Shown here one piece after another: positions 1 to 7,111 of a stretch of 17,126 bases of DNA. Position numbers and translations under genes: made by a program. The number at the start of each line of letters is the position of its first letter. Positions within the stretch are counted from its first letter, which is position 1. Below the pieces are notes generated by a model. That model was not told where the DNA came from. It made no database searches and saw nothing but the letters and a program-made list of their open reading frames with translations. The stretch spans positions 1 through 17,126 of the forward strand of contig DATBOO010000071.1 in the NCBI GenBank assembly GCA_036553725.1, read 5' to 3'. The DNA is from Bog-756 sp036553725. GTDB lineage: Bacteria > Actinomycetota > Acidimicrobiia > Acidimicrobiales > RAAP-2.

Positions 1-53
1 CCGGCAGCCGACTTCGGCACGGTGCCAATGCCAGGATCGATGAGGAGGCCGCC

Positions 54-626
54 ATGGCGGGTACCCGCCTCGACCCACCGTCCGTTCCAGTCGTGCGGTA
101 TCGAGAGGCTACCGAACAGGATGCCGGAGATATCGCCGCGCTCCACGCCGACAGTTGGCGCCGCCACTACCGCGGCGCGTACCTGGATTCATACCTCGAG
201 GGCGACGTCGTCGCCGACCGTCTCGAGGTCTGGACGGCTCGCCTTGCCCCTCCCCGGCGCGACCAGTGCACCGTGATCGCCGATGCGGGCGGTGAGGTCG
301 CCGGCTTTGCCCACACCGTGTTCGACAGCGACCCGATATGGGGAGCCCTGCTCGAAAATCTGCACGTCAGGAGCGGCCTGAAAGGGAAAGGGATCGGCTC
401 CCAATTGTTGTCCAAAACCGCTCTCGGGCTCCTTCGGCACCGGCCGTCGGGAGCCATCCACCTCTGGGTGCTCGACCAGAACAAGGCGGCGCAGTCCTTC
501 TACGACGCTCGGGGAGGCACCCGGGTCGAGAGCCAGCTCCGTGGGCCATTCCCCGGGGGTGGGAGAGCAATGGGCCACAGATACTTCTGGCCCGACGCCT
601 CGTCGCTGATCGTGCGGGACCCCTGA
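54..626 (+). CDS. GNAT-family N-acetyltransferase
   Basis: Probable acetyl-CoA-dependent N-acetyltransferase of 190 aa, cytosolic; the acceptor substrate cannot be told. The acetyl-CoA pyrophosphate loop is visible as LKGKGIGSQLL (about residues 103-113), preceded by the strand LLENLHVRSG. It is followed by the beta-strand IHLWVLDQNKAAQSFYDARG, the usual GNAT C-terminal half ending near a Tyr-containing helix. The ATG at 54 is chosen because GAGGAGG lies 5 nt upstream (42-48). The frame is open to the left edge, so a longer protein cannot be excluded. The gene stands alone on the + strand and converges on the minus-strand genes to its right. A hairpin 24 nt after the stop probably ends its transcript. 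The family is certain enough; the function is not. Confidence 0.85.
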   Translation: MAGTRLDPPSVPVVRYREATEQDAGDIAALHADSWRRHYRGAYLDSYLEGDVVADRLEVWTARLAPPRRDQCTVIADAGGEVAGFAHTVFDSDPIWGALLENLHVRSGLKGKGIGSQLLSKTALGLLRHRPSGAIHLWVLDQNKAAQSFYDARGGTRVESQLRGPFPGGGRAMGHRYFWPDASSLIVRDP

Positions 627-1044
627 GCCCGGGGCTGTCTGCACGACACCTCTCGGCGATAGGGGGAGGCCGAGAGCCAACCGTGTCACCCGGTGCTGGA
701 GTGAGCGCCGCCTCCATCGAAAGACAAGACTGTGGCATGGCCTCGAGTACGGCTCGCTCCCGTTGGTCGCTGTGGTCAGAGAATTCTGTCCTGTCGATCG
801 GCAGCCGGGGATCGTTCATGTCGATCGGCTCGATCGGGTCGGCCCTGTCGATCGGCTCGGTCGGGTCGTTCCTCTCTGCCTTCTCGATCGGTTCCTTCGG
901 TTCGATCCTGTCGGTTCTGTCGGCTGGTTCCCGATGCTCGGCCATGTCATCGAGGTCGCGCCGGGCAATCATGAAGACCGGATCGGCATAGGCCGGCGGC
1001 ACTTCTCGCTTCTTCCGCAGGCCGATCACCGCGACCGGGGGCAC
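367..1044 (-). CDS. Repeat-rich acidic/proline protein, 3' end uncertain
   Basis: No function recognised. GTG at 1044 is 15 bp after the TetR stop, with AGGAGAG upstream, so it looks like the last gene of the exporter/regulator operon. The N-terminus (LRKKREVPPAYADPVFMIAR, residues 9-28) looks like ordinary protein with GC-rich third positions. Then come degenerate nonapeptides of the form D-P-x-x-P-I-D-x-x: DPTEPIDRA, DPIEPIDMN, DPRLPIDRT. In DNA this shows as five TCGATCGG octamers at 794, 821, 830, 848 and 884, all spaced by multiples of 9. The frame stays open to 367, but the part left of about 720 has poorer codon use, crosses a terminator-like hairpin and runs antisense to the acetyltransferase. 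The true protein may end near residue 105 or be frameshifted. The opposite strand (737-991) also has an open frame of SIGSxGS repeats, so strand choice is tentative. Confidence 0.45.
   Translation of the reverse strand: MPPVAVIGLRKKREVPPAYADPVFMIARRDLDDMAEHREPADRTDRIEPKEPIEKAERNDPTEPIDRADPIEPIDMNDPRLPIDRTEFSDHSDQRERAVLEAMPQSCLSMEAALTPAPGDTVGSRPPPIAERCRADSPGLRGPARSATRRRARSICGPLLSHPRGMAHGAGSRPGCLPERRRRTAPPCSGRAPRGGWLPTAGAEGARERFWTTIGSRSLSLSGRS
650..676. terminator. Hairpin after the acetyltransferase, candidate terminator
   Basis: A perfect 8-bp stem, CTCTCGGC (650-657) and GCCGAGAG (669-676), encloses an 11-nt loop, 24 nt past the GNAT stop codon. There is no T-tract on either strand, which is common for actinobacterial terminators. 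It lies between convergent genes and could act in both directions. If so, the minus-strand repeat protein should end to the right of it, which its open frame does not. Confidence 0.4.
794..891. repeat. TCGATCGG octamers in 9-bp phase
   Basis: The octamer TCGATCGG occurs at 794, 821, 830, 848 and 884 with intervals of 27, 9, 18 and 36 bp. The strict 9-bp phase means the repeat is maintained at codon level. It reads as P-I-D-R/M on the minus strand and S-I-G-S on the plus strand. Confidence 0.75.
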
Positions 1045-1059
1045 CGAGGGAAGCTCTCC

Positions 1060-1731
1060 TCAGCGGGCGGTGAGCACGCGTCCCAGCTGCTTGACCGACA
1101 TTGGCGGATGTGCCGGAGTCTGGTGTCCTGGCCGGAGGCCGTCGAGGGCGAGCTCCAGGAAGCGCCGGGAAGTGCCCGGGGCGTCGGCGTCGCAGAGGTC
1201 GCCGAGGGCCCGTACCGACATCAGGGTCACCACCAAATCGGTAGGGCCGATGTCGGTCCGGACCGTTCCCGCCCGCTGGCCGGACTCGAGGATCCTCCCG
1301 ATGAGCGGCACCAAGGCGGCCAGGGCCCGGTCAGCCCCTCCCCCACTCCAGGGTCGTCGAGAGGTGGCGGCCCGCCAACAGCTCGGCGCGTCCACGCAGC
1401 GTCGGACGAACTCGAAGACCCCCTCATCCGGGGCCACCTCGAGGAGGACTTCGTCGGCGATCTCGCGGGTCCGGTCCGTCGCCGCGTCGACCACGGCGGC
1501 AAAGAGGTCGGCCTTGTTCGGAAACCGCCGGTACAGGGTCCCGACTCCGACCCCGGCCCGGGCGGCGATCTGTTCCATCGAGGCCTCGTAGCCGTGCTCG
1601 GCGAAGACGTCCCGAGCGGCCACGAGAATGCGGGCCAGGTTGAGCTCGGCGTCCCGGCGCAGCGACCTGGCCTCGGTCGTCGCAGACACCACCTTGGCGG
1701 TCCGAGGGCCCACGTCAGTTCTCGGCGACAT
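1060..1731 (-). CDS. TetR/AcrR-family transcriptional regulator
   Basis: DNA-binding repressor, 223 aa, presumably ligand-responsive. The N-terminal helix-turn-helix is clear: ARILVAARDVFAEHGYEASM, then EQIAARAGVGVGTLYRRFPN and K-ADLF (about residues 33-78). The C-terminal half is the ligand/dimer domain (RAGTVRTDIGPTDLVVTL). ATG at 1731 lies 17 bp inside the end of the MFS gene, with AGGGG about 9 nt upstream, so translation is probably coupled to the exporter. It likely represses the exporter operon and itself. Something odd is seen at 1334-1396. The annotated frame gives an unconvincing CWRAATSRRPWSGGGA, while the -1/+1 frame gives a natural AELLAGRHLSTTLEWGRG with better codon use. Two compensating indels, possibly in the G runs, may have scrambled about 20 residues. 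Confidence 0.88.
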   Translation of the reverse strand: MSPRTDVGPRTAKVVSATTEARSLRRDAELNLARILVAARDVFAEHGYEASMEQIAARAGVGVGTLYRRFPNKADLFAAVVDAATDRTREIADEVLLEVAPDEGVFEFVRRCVDAPSCWRAATSRRPWSGGGADRALAALVPLIGRILESGQRAGTVRTDIGPTDLVVTLMSVRALGDLCDADAPGTSRRFLELALDGLRPGHQTPAHPPMSVKQLGRVLTAR

Positions 1732-3175
1732 AGCCGATCGCCCCTACGACCACCTCGGCCTCGGCGGTCAGGGCGGGATGGGACTCGTTGAGAACGACCG
1801 AAGGCCGCATGCGGGTCGGGATCATGAGGGCGGCGATCGCCGCCACTACCAGCGCCCCGGCGCACACGACGAAAGCCAGCACATAGCCGTGCTCCTTCGG
1901 GTAGCCCTGAACCAGTCTTCCGCTCACGATCAGGCTGGTGGCGACCCCGCTGCCGAGCGCGGCGCCGATATTGCGGATGTTCGTGTTCATACCGGTTGCG
2001 ACCCCGGTCTGGCTGGGCGGGACGGACTCGACGATCAGGTTCGACATCGAGGCGTAGCCAAAAGCCACGCCGATGCCCAGGAGGCCGGCGGCCACGTAGA
2101 TGTTCCAGGACTCACCGTGGGCCAGAGCCAGGAATCCGTAGCTCGCGGCGGCGAAGAGCGCCCCCAGGATCAAGATGGGCTTGGAGCCGATGATGACGGT
2201 CAGTCGACCGGTCAGCGGGGCGATGACCAGCATGGCTACGGCGAAGGGAAGAAGGTACAGACCCGACTGGGTCACCGAGGCGTTGAAGCCGTAGCCCACT
2301 CGTGACGGGGTCTGGGCGAATTGGGGCACGGTGATGAACATCGCGAACATTCCGAACCCGAACAGCAGAGCGGCCAGGTTCGTACTCCATACGGCAGGGA
2401 TCCTCATCATCTTCATGTCGACCATCGGCGTGTCCGAACGCGTCTCCGAGCGGATCCAGCATGGGATCAACACGAAGGTGACGCCGAAGAGCCCGACCAC
2501 CGAGGCGCTCCTCCATCCCCATACCGGCCCGTAGGAGAGGGCCAGCAGCCCGGTGACCAGCCAGGACGACATGATCGCGGCACCGAGCCAATTGACCCGA
2601 CCAGGGGACCGGATCGGTGACTCCGGCACAAAGAGGAACGTGGTCACCGTCGCCCCGACGGACAGGACGAGCGGAATCCAGAACAGCCAGTGGTAGGAGA
2701 GGTGCTCGATGATCGGGCCGGCGAGGACGATCCCGGTGCCCACGCCCACGCCCAGGATGGCCGAGAGCACTCCGATGGCCCCGGCCACCTTCTCGGGCGG
2801 GAACTCGTCGCGGATGATCCCGAAGGCCAGCGGGAAGACCGCCCCGCCCGCGCCCTGGACGATCCGGCCGGCCAGCATGACCGGGAAAGTGGTGGCCAGG
2901 GCGCTGATCAGGGTACCCACCGACAAGGAGACGAGGACGACGACGATCATCTTCTCCTTGCCGACCATGTCGCCGATCCGCCCGAGGATCGGCGTGGCGA
3001 TCGCCGCACTGAGCAGGTAGCCCGTCAGGAGCCAGGTGGCCCCGGACGTGGTCGTGTGCAGCGTGTGCTCGAGGAGCGGGATCGCCGGGATGATGAGCGA
3101 TTGCAGGAGGCTGAAAGCAAGGGCCGCCGTCGCCAGCACGGCGAACGTGGTCACATGGTGGATGCGCTTCTCCAC
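1715..3175 (-). CDS. MFS drug/metabolite exporter, DHA2-like
   Basis: Inner-membrane proton-coupled exporter, 486 aa, the size expected for the 14-helix DHA2 (EmrB/QacA) group. The sequence is strongly hydrophobic throughout. A motif-A-like loop GRIGDMVGKEKM follows helix 2 (about residues 65-76), and an antiporter motif-C-like helix AILGVGVGTGIVLAGP lies at about 139-154. The frame extends to a TTG at 3211, but GTG at 3175 is preferred because AAGGGAGAG sits just upstream. The C-terminal tail is soluble. The stop overlaps the TetR start by 17 bp. Two inverted repeats lie at 3203-3243, upstream of the start. The exported compound is unknown; as it lies downstream of a P450/ACAD block it could remove a substrate or intermediate, but a 140-bp gap suggests its own promoter. 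Confidence 0.9.
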   Translation of the reverse strand: MEKRIHHVTTFAVLATAALAFSLLQSLIIPAIPLLEHTLHTTTSGATWLLTGYLLSAAIATPILGRIGDMVGKEKMIVVVLVSLSVGTLISALATTFPVMLAGRIVQGAGGAVFPLAFGIIRDEFPPEKVAGAIGVLSAILGVGVGTGIVLAGPIIEHLSYHWLFWIPLVLSVGATVTTFLFVPESPIRSPGRVNWLGAAIMSSWLVTGLLALSYGPVWGWRSASVVGLFGVTFVLIPCWIRSETRSDTPMVDMKMMRIPAVWSTNLAALLFGFGMFAMFITVPQFAQTPSRVGYGFNASVTQSGLYLLPFAVAMLVIAPLTGRLTVIIGSKPILILGALFAAASYGFLALAHGESWNIYVAAGLLGIGVAFGYASMSNLIVESVPPSQTGVATGMNTNIRNIGAALGSGVATSLIVSGRLVQGYPKEHGYVLAFVVCAGALVVAAIAALMIPTRMRPSVVLNESHPALTAEAEVVVGAIGYVAEN

Positions 3176-3202
3176 GGACTCTCCCTTGGGCTTCCCGATG
3201 AC

Positions 3203-3219
3203 CGGAATCAAGGATTCCG
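3203..3219. promoter_or_regulatory. 17-bp inverted repeat, candidate TetR operator
   Basis: Perfect inverted repeat CGGAATC-AAG-GATTCCG, 28-44 bp upstream of the exporter's GTG. Size and position fit a TetR-family operator just downstream of a promoter. The link to the adjacent TetR is inferred. Confidence 0.5.
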
Positions 3220-3223
3220 CTTT

Positions 3224-3243
3224 GGTTCGAAGATAGCAGAACC
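3224..3243 (-). promoter_or_regulatory. Candidate -10 box inside an inverted repeat, exporter promoter
   Basis: On the minus strand TATCTT (3235-3230) matches TANNNT and lies inside the inverted repeat GGTTC (3224-3228) / GAACC (3239-3243). A transcript would start near 3223, about 48 nt before the exporter GTG. No convincing -35 box is seen. Confidence 0.3.
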
Positions 3244-3315
3244 GGAAATTGGGAGTTCCCCTTGCTCACCGGCGGTAGGGGTTCGGTGGTGACGGTCGGA
3301 GCGATGGCGCCGAGG

Positions 3316-4599
3316 TCAGTTGTGGCGGACCTCGTCGAAGGGCTTGTCACGGTCGGCCGCGTACTCGCGGGGCATGCCCAGCACCCGCTCGCTGATGATG
3401 TTCCGCTGCATCTCGTTGCTCCCGCCGCCGAGGCTGTTCCCCTGACGTTGCAGGTAGTGCTCACCCAGGGGCCGGGCATCGTCGTCCGTCCAGGCCCCGA
3501 TGCCGGCGCCGGCGATCTCGAGGCCGATGTCGAAACGGCGCTCGCTGCTGGTGGCGGCGAACAGCCGGGCCAGGGCGCCTGCGGGGGGCGGGAACGCACC
3601 GGTGCGGATCCCGGTGGTCACCCGCTCGGCCAGCTGGACCTGGATCCTCTCGTTGATCCGGTCCTCGGCCACCAGCTGGCGGATCCGGGGGTCCCCGCCC
3701 TGGCCGGTCGTCCGGGCCAGCTCCGCCAGCTCGGATCGCTGGCCGCCCAGGCCCGGGGCGGCGACCACCGCCCCACTGGCAAAGGGAGAGCCGCCGCCCA
3801 CTGCGTCGCGCTCGTGGAACAGGAGCCGCGAGGCCACCGTCCACCCGTCGTTGATCTCCCCGACCACGTCGGCCACCGGGACGGGCACGTCATCGAAGAA
3901 CTCCTGGCAGAACTCGGCTGTCCGGTTGACCATCTTGATCTGCCGGACCTCGACCCCGGGCTGATGGATCTTGAGGATGAACATGGTGAGCCCCCGGTGC
4001 TTGGGAACGCTCCAGTCGGTGCGGGCCAGGCACAGCGAGTAGTCGGAGCGGAACGCCCCTGAGCTCCAGATCTTCGATCCATTGAGGACGAAGACGTCGC
4101 CGTCCCTGGTCGCCCTGGTCACCAGGCCGGCCAGGTCGGAGCCCCCACTGGGCTCGGAGAGGAACTGGACCCACAGCTCGTCCCCCCGGAGGATGGCGGG
4201 GATGTGGCGCACCTTCTGCTCCTCGGTTCCGAAGTCGAGAAGGGTCGCGGCCAGGATGGTCAGCGTCGGCACGTTGAAGACGGTGGGCATCCGGTACGGC
4301 AGCGACTCCCGGGTGAAGGCCCGCTGGTGAGCGCGGGACAGGCCCAGGCCGCCGTAGGCGATGGGAAAGCAGATCCCGGCGAACCCGCCGTCGAAGAGGG
4401 TCCGCTGCAATCGGCGGGCCAGCTCCCCTGACTCGTCCTGGCGGGACAGCTGCTGGTTGGTGGAGCCCTCGGGGAGGGGCGGCATCGAATCGGCCAGCCA
4501 CGCCCGGGCCCGCTGACGGAAGCTTTCGACGGGCTCCTGCGAGCCGGTCGCCCCCTCGGCGACCTCGGTACCGTCGTTGTCGGCCCGGTTGACGCTCAT
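3316..4599 (-). CDS. Acyl-CoA dehydrogenase, long (FadE-type) subunit
   Basis: FAD-dependent acyl-CoA alpha,beta-desaturase or its non-catalytic partner, 427 aa, cytosolic. The ACAD order is seen: N-terminal helical domain, middle beta domain with LWVQFLSEPSGGSDLAGLVT and a G-KIWSSGA flavin-contact segment, then the C-terminal helical domain ending GGGSNEMQRNIISERVLGMP. ATG at 4599 is the true start: it overlaps the stop of the preceding short ACAD as ATGA and has AGGGGAGGG immediately upstream. The open frame continues far upstream antisense-like and is not a fusion. In the C-terminal motif the place of the usual medium-chain ACAD catalytic Glu (Y-E-G-T) is Gly (GGGSNE, about 391-396). This is common in FadE paralogues that use another base or a partner subunit. 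Coupling to a short ACAD suggests an alpha2beta2 enzyme as in mycobacterial sterol side-chain ACADs. Confidence 0.92.
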   Translation of the reverse strand: MSVNRADNDGTEVAEGATGSQEPVESFRQRARAWLADSMPPLPEGSTNQQLSRQDESGELARRLQRTLFDGGFAGICFPIAYGGLGLSRAHQRAFTRESLPYRMPTVFNVPTLTILAATLLDFGTEEQKVRHIPAILRGDELWVQFLSEPSGGSDLAGLVTRATRDGDVFVLNGSKIWSSGAFRSDYSLCLARTDWSVPKHRGLTMFILKIHQPGVEVRQIKMVNRTAEFCQEFFDDVPVPVADVVGEINDGWTVASRLLFHERDAVGGGSPFASGAVVAAPGLGGQRSELAELARTTGQGGDPRIRQLVAEDRINERIQVQLAERVTTGIRTGAFPPPAGALARLFAATSSERRFDIGLEIAGAGIGAWTDDDARPLGEHYLQRQGNSLGGGSNEMQRNIISERVLGMPREYAADRDKPFDEVRHN

Positions 4600-5738
4600 C
4601 CCTCCCCTTTCTCCATCCCCATGGCCACGGCCACCCGCTCCCGGTGGTCGGCCGGCGTCCCCCACTGGGTACGGTCCACCACTGTCCGGCGGAGGTAGAG
4701 ATGGAGGTCGTGGTCCCAGGTCACCCCGATGCCGCCGTGGATCTGCACACAGTCCTGGATGAGGGCCGGGCCCCGTTCGCCGATGTAAGCCTTGGCCACG
4801 CTGACCAACTCGGGTGCGTGCTTCGACTTCGAGTCCACCGCCCGGGCCGCGGCGTCGGCGGTGGCGTGGGCCGCCTCGAGCCACAGCTTCATGTCGGCGA
4901 ACCGGTGTTTCAGCGCCTGGTACGAGTTCAGCGGCCGCCCGAAGGAGTACCGGTCGGCCGCGTACTCCACAGTGAAGTCGAACACCCGGTCCAGCCCTCC
5001 TGCCATCTCGGCGCACTGGAGCACCGCCACCGTCTGCAGCTGGCGCTCGATGTCGCCGACTGAGCTCTCCGGCGACCCGAGCGCGGCATCGCCGGCCAAC
5101 TGCACCTGGTCGAAGCGGACCCGGGCGAAGCGCCGAACCAGGTCGAGACTGTGCGCTGGCTCCACGCTCAGCCCCGGCGCATCCGACGGCACCACGAACT
5201 GCGCCACCCCATCGGCGGTGCCGGCCGTCACCAGAAAGAGGTCGGCCTGGGCGGCCGCCTCCACGGGTGCGGTGGCGCCGTCGAGGGCCACACCACCCTC
5301 CCGGATGGTGGCTCGGACCTGCCCTCCCGGCTCGATGCCGGCGGCAGCAGCACCCAGGCACCAGGCGCCCACCGAGTCGCCGCTCATCAGTCCGGGGAGG
5401 AACTTGAGCCGCTGGGCGGGGGTGCCCGAGCGGGCCAGGGCCTCGGCCACCACGTTGGCAGGTACCAACGGACCGGGCGACACCAGCCGGCCCATCTCCT
5501 CGGCCACCAGCACCAGGTCGAGCAGCCCGTGGCCCGAGACGCTGCCCCCTCCCTCGTCTTCGGGGACGAGCAGCGATGTCCAGCCCAACTCGGCTCCGCT
5601 CCTCCACCAGGCGGCGTCGAAGCCGGCCGGCTCCTCGTCAGCCAGGCGGCGGACGGACGCCAGCGGCACGGTGCTCTCGAGGAACTTGCGGGTCGTTTCC
5701 TGGAGCAGCTGCTGTTCGTCGGTGATGCGCAGGTCCAC
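4596..5738 (-). CDS. Acyl-CoA dehydrogenase, short (FadE-type) subunit
   Basis: 380-aa ACAD-fold protein, probably the partner of the long ACAD that follows by ATGA overlap. N-terminal domain MDLRITDEQQLLQETTRKFL, middle region poor in the usual flavin-loop motifs, and C-terminal domain with ADRYSFGRPLNSYQALKHRF and QIHGGIGVTWDHDLHLYLRR (about residues 332-351). The start is GTG at 5738, 6 bp after the P450 stop, with GGGAG about 10 nt upstream. Two things are odd. The protein ends shortly after the HGGIG motif, as in the short half of heteromeric ACADs. The commonly seen W-E-H-D is W-D-H-D here (Asp342). It may bind substrate or FAD at the subunit interface rather than catalyse alone. Family certain, acyl-CoA unknown. 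Confidence 0.92.
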   Translation of the reverse strand: MDLRITDEQQLLQETTRKFLESTVPLASVRRLADEEPAGFDAAWWRSGAELGWTSLLVPEDEGGGSVSGHGLLDLVLVAEEMGRLVSPGPLVPANVVAEALARSGTPAQRLKFLPGLMSGDSVGAWCLGAAAAGIEPGGQVRATIREGGVALDGATAPVEAAAQADLFLVTAGTADGVAQFVVPSDAPGLSVEPAHSLDLVRRFARVRFDQVQLAGDAALGSPESSVGDIERQLQTVAVLQCAEMAGGLDRVFDFTVEYAADRYSFGRPLNSYQALKHRFADMKLWLEAAHATADAAARAVDSKSKHAPELVSVAKAYIGERGPALIQDCVQIHGGIGVTWDHDLHLYLRRTVVDRTQWGTPADHRERVAVAMGMEKGEG

Positions 5739-5744
5739 CCGGCC

Positions 5745-6947
5745 CTACTCCCTCGCGCCGCCTGCGGCGAAGACCAGCGGCAGCTTCTCGATCTGGCGCA
5801 GTCCCGGCTGGTAGATCAGCTCGGCCCCGGGTGCGAGCGAGTAATCGGGGATCCGCAGGTGCCACTCACGCAGCGCAATACGAAGCTCCAAGCGGGCCAG
5901 GTGGGACCCGAGGCAACGGTGGATGCCGCCGCCGAAGGCCAGGTGCTTGTTCGGGTTGCGCTCGAGATCCACGGTGAAGGCGTCGGGCAGCGCCTCCTCG
6001 TCGATGTTGGCGGCACCGATGATGATCCCGACGGTGGAGCCCTTGGCGATGGGACAACCGCCGAGCTCGAGGTCGGAGGTCGTCGTGCGGGAGACGGTGG
6101 TGACCGGTGACTCCCAGCGGAGGAGTTCTTCCACCGTCGAGGGGATGAGCGACGGGTCCTCCACGATCCGTCGCCGTTGCTCGGGGTGCTGGGCCAGGTA
6201 GGCGAAGAAGCACTCGAGGCTGTCCGTCACCGTGTCGAGGCCGGCGAGGATGAACAGGAAGCAGATCCCCACGATCTCGTCGATGGTCAGCCGATGGCCT
6301 TCGACTTCCGCGCTGAGGAAGAGGCTCAGGAGGTCGTCCTGCTTCCCGGGGCTCTTCTGCCGCTCGCGAACCACATCGGCGAAGTACTCCTCGATCTGAC
6401 GGGCCGCCACCTTCTGGCTCGCCTGGACCTCCTCGAGGTCCGAGCCGGAAGGCCGGAGAATTCCGTCCTTCATGCTCAGGAACAGATCGAGCTGCGACAA
6501 CGGGAGGCCCACCAGCCGCAGAAAGACCGACGAGGGCAGCGGCACGGCCAGCTCATCGGCGAACTCACACCGGCCCCGGTCGATGAACCCGTCGATGCGC
6601 TCGTTCACCATCCGGGCGATGTCCGGCTCGAGCGCATTCATCTGGCGGGGGGCAAAGATCGGATCGAGGAGCCGGCGGTACTTCCGGTGGTCCGGAGGGT
6701 CGACCTGCAGCGGTATCAGCGGCACCGACTGGCCGAGGTCGACCGCCTCCATGGCCGAGGAGAACTCCTCGGGATGCTGGAGGGCGTACTCCACCGCCGA
6801 TCGGCGCACCACCTGGGGCCCGAACGTGCCCGCCACCACCGTGCCCGAGGCCTGCGCCCGGCGGTAGTAAGGCTGGGGATTGGCGCTCACGTCCGAGTCC
6901 ATGAACCCCCCCGGCTCGAATGCCTCGGACTCCTCGGCCTGTGACAT
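5745..6947 (-). CDS. Cytochrome P450
   Basis: Soluble class I bacterial cytochrome P450, 400 aa, likely hydroxylating a hydrophobic substrate with electrons from a ferredoxin not encoded here. Visible signatures: I-helix oxygen-activation motif AGLDT (about 235-239), the K-helix E-x-x-R as EELLRWE (E274/R277), and the haem loop FGGGIHRCLGSHLAR with the thiolate ligand Cys345. The open frame reaches a TTG at 6965, but ATG at 6947 is chosen because AAGGAGG lies 6 nt upstream. The stop is 6 bp before the short ACAD start, so P450 and both ACADs form one operon. This supports oxidation of a side chain or ring followed by CoA-dependent beta-oxidation. I cannot assign a CYP family reliably. Confidence 0.95.
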   Translation of the reverse strand: MSQAEESEAFEPGGFMDSDVSANPQPYYRRAQASGTVVAGTFGPQVVRRSAVEYALQHPEEFSSAMEAVDLGQSVPLIPLQVDPPDHRKYRRLLDPIFAPRQMNALEPDIARMVNERIDGFIDRGRCEFADELAVPLPSSVFLRLVGLPLSQLDLFLSMKDGILRPSGSDLEEVQASQKVAARQIEEYFADVVRERQKSPGKQDDLLSLFLSAEVEGHRLTIDEIVGICFLFILAGLDTVTDSLECFFAYLAQHPEQRRRIVEDPSLIPSTVEELLRWESPVTTVSRTTTSDLELGGCPIAKGSTVGIIIGAANIDEEALPDAFTVDLERNPNKHLAFGGGIHRCLGSHLARLELRIALREWHLRIPDYSLAPGAELIYQPGLRQIEKLPLVFAAGGARE

Positions 6948-7111
6948 GGCATTCCTCCTTGGCAACGTCCCGGCGGGTCGGAGCCGAGGGGCCCCGAGGT
7001 GAGAATCAGCTTTTCACTCACAGTACTCCAAGCGCATGGGCCTTCACAGTTCCGCCGGGTCCCCATTCCAGCCTCCAGCGGTCGTGTCCCGGGCGGCGGT
7101 GGACCCGCACC
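6948..7111 (-). promoter_or_regulatory. Spacer upstream of the P450 operon
   Basis: 164 bp between the crotonase stop and the P450 start, large enough for a promoter. Within it GTGAG (6999-7003) and CTCAC (7017-7021) form a 5-bp inverted repeat with a 13-nt centre, a weak operator candidate. No clear -10/-35 pair was found. The Shine-Dalgarno AAGGAGG of the P450 lies at its left edge. Confidence 0.25.

Noticed and set aside
1..53. 3' end of an upstream gene at the left edge
   Set aside because: A TGA occurs at 41-43, but the few preceding codons are too short to support a call.
737..991. Plus-strand 84-aa SIGSxGS repeat ORF as the coding frame
   Set aside because: Not annotated as the main call because it has no Shine-Dalgarno, whereas the minus frame has one and a plausible N-terminus behind TetR. 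Kept as an open alternative in the findings.
763..1791. Long plus-strand ORF across the TetR gene
   Set aside because: Antisense shadow of TetR with low-complexity Gly/Arg/Pro composition and no family motif.
3316..5607. A 763-residue open frame that would fuse extra sequence to the long ACAD
   Set aside because: The part before 4599 is an off-frame shadow of the short ACAD (Arg/Gly/Pro-rich, no domain). The ATG at 4599 has a ribosome site and an ATGA overlap.
6999..7021. KstR/KstR2-type steroid operator upstream of the P450
   Set aside because: Only a 5-bp GTGAG/CTCAC inverted repeat is present; it does not resemble the known KstR or KstR2 consensus.
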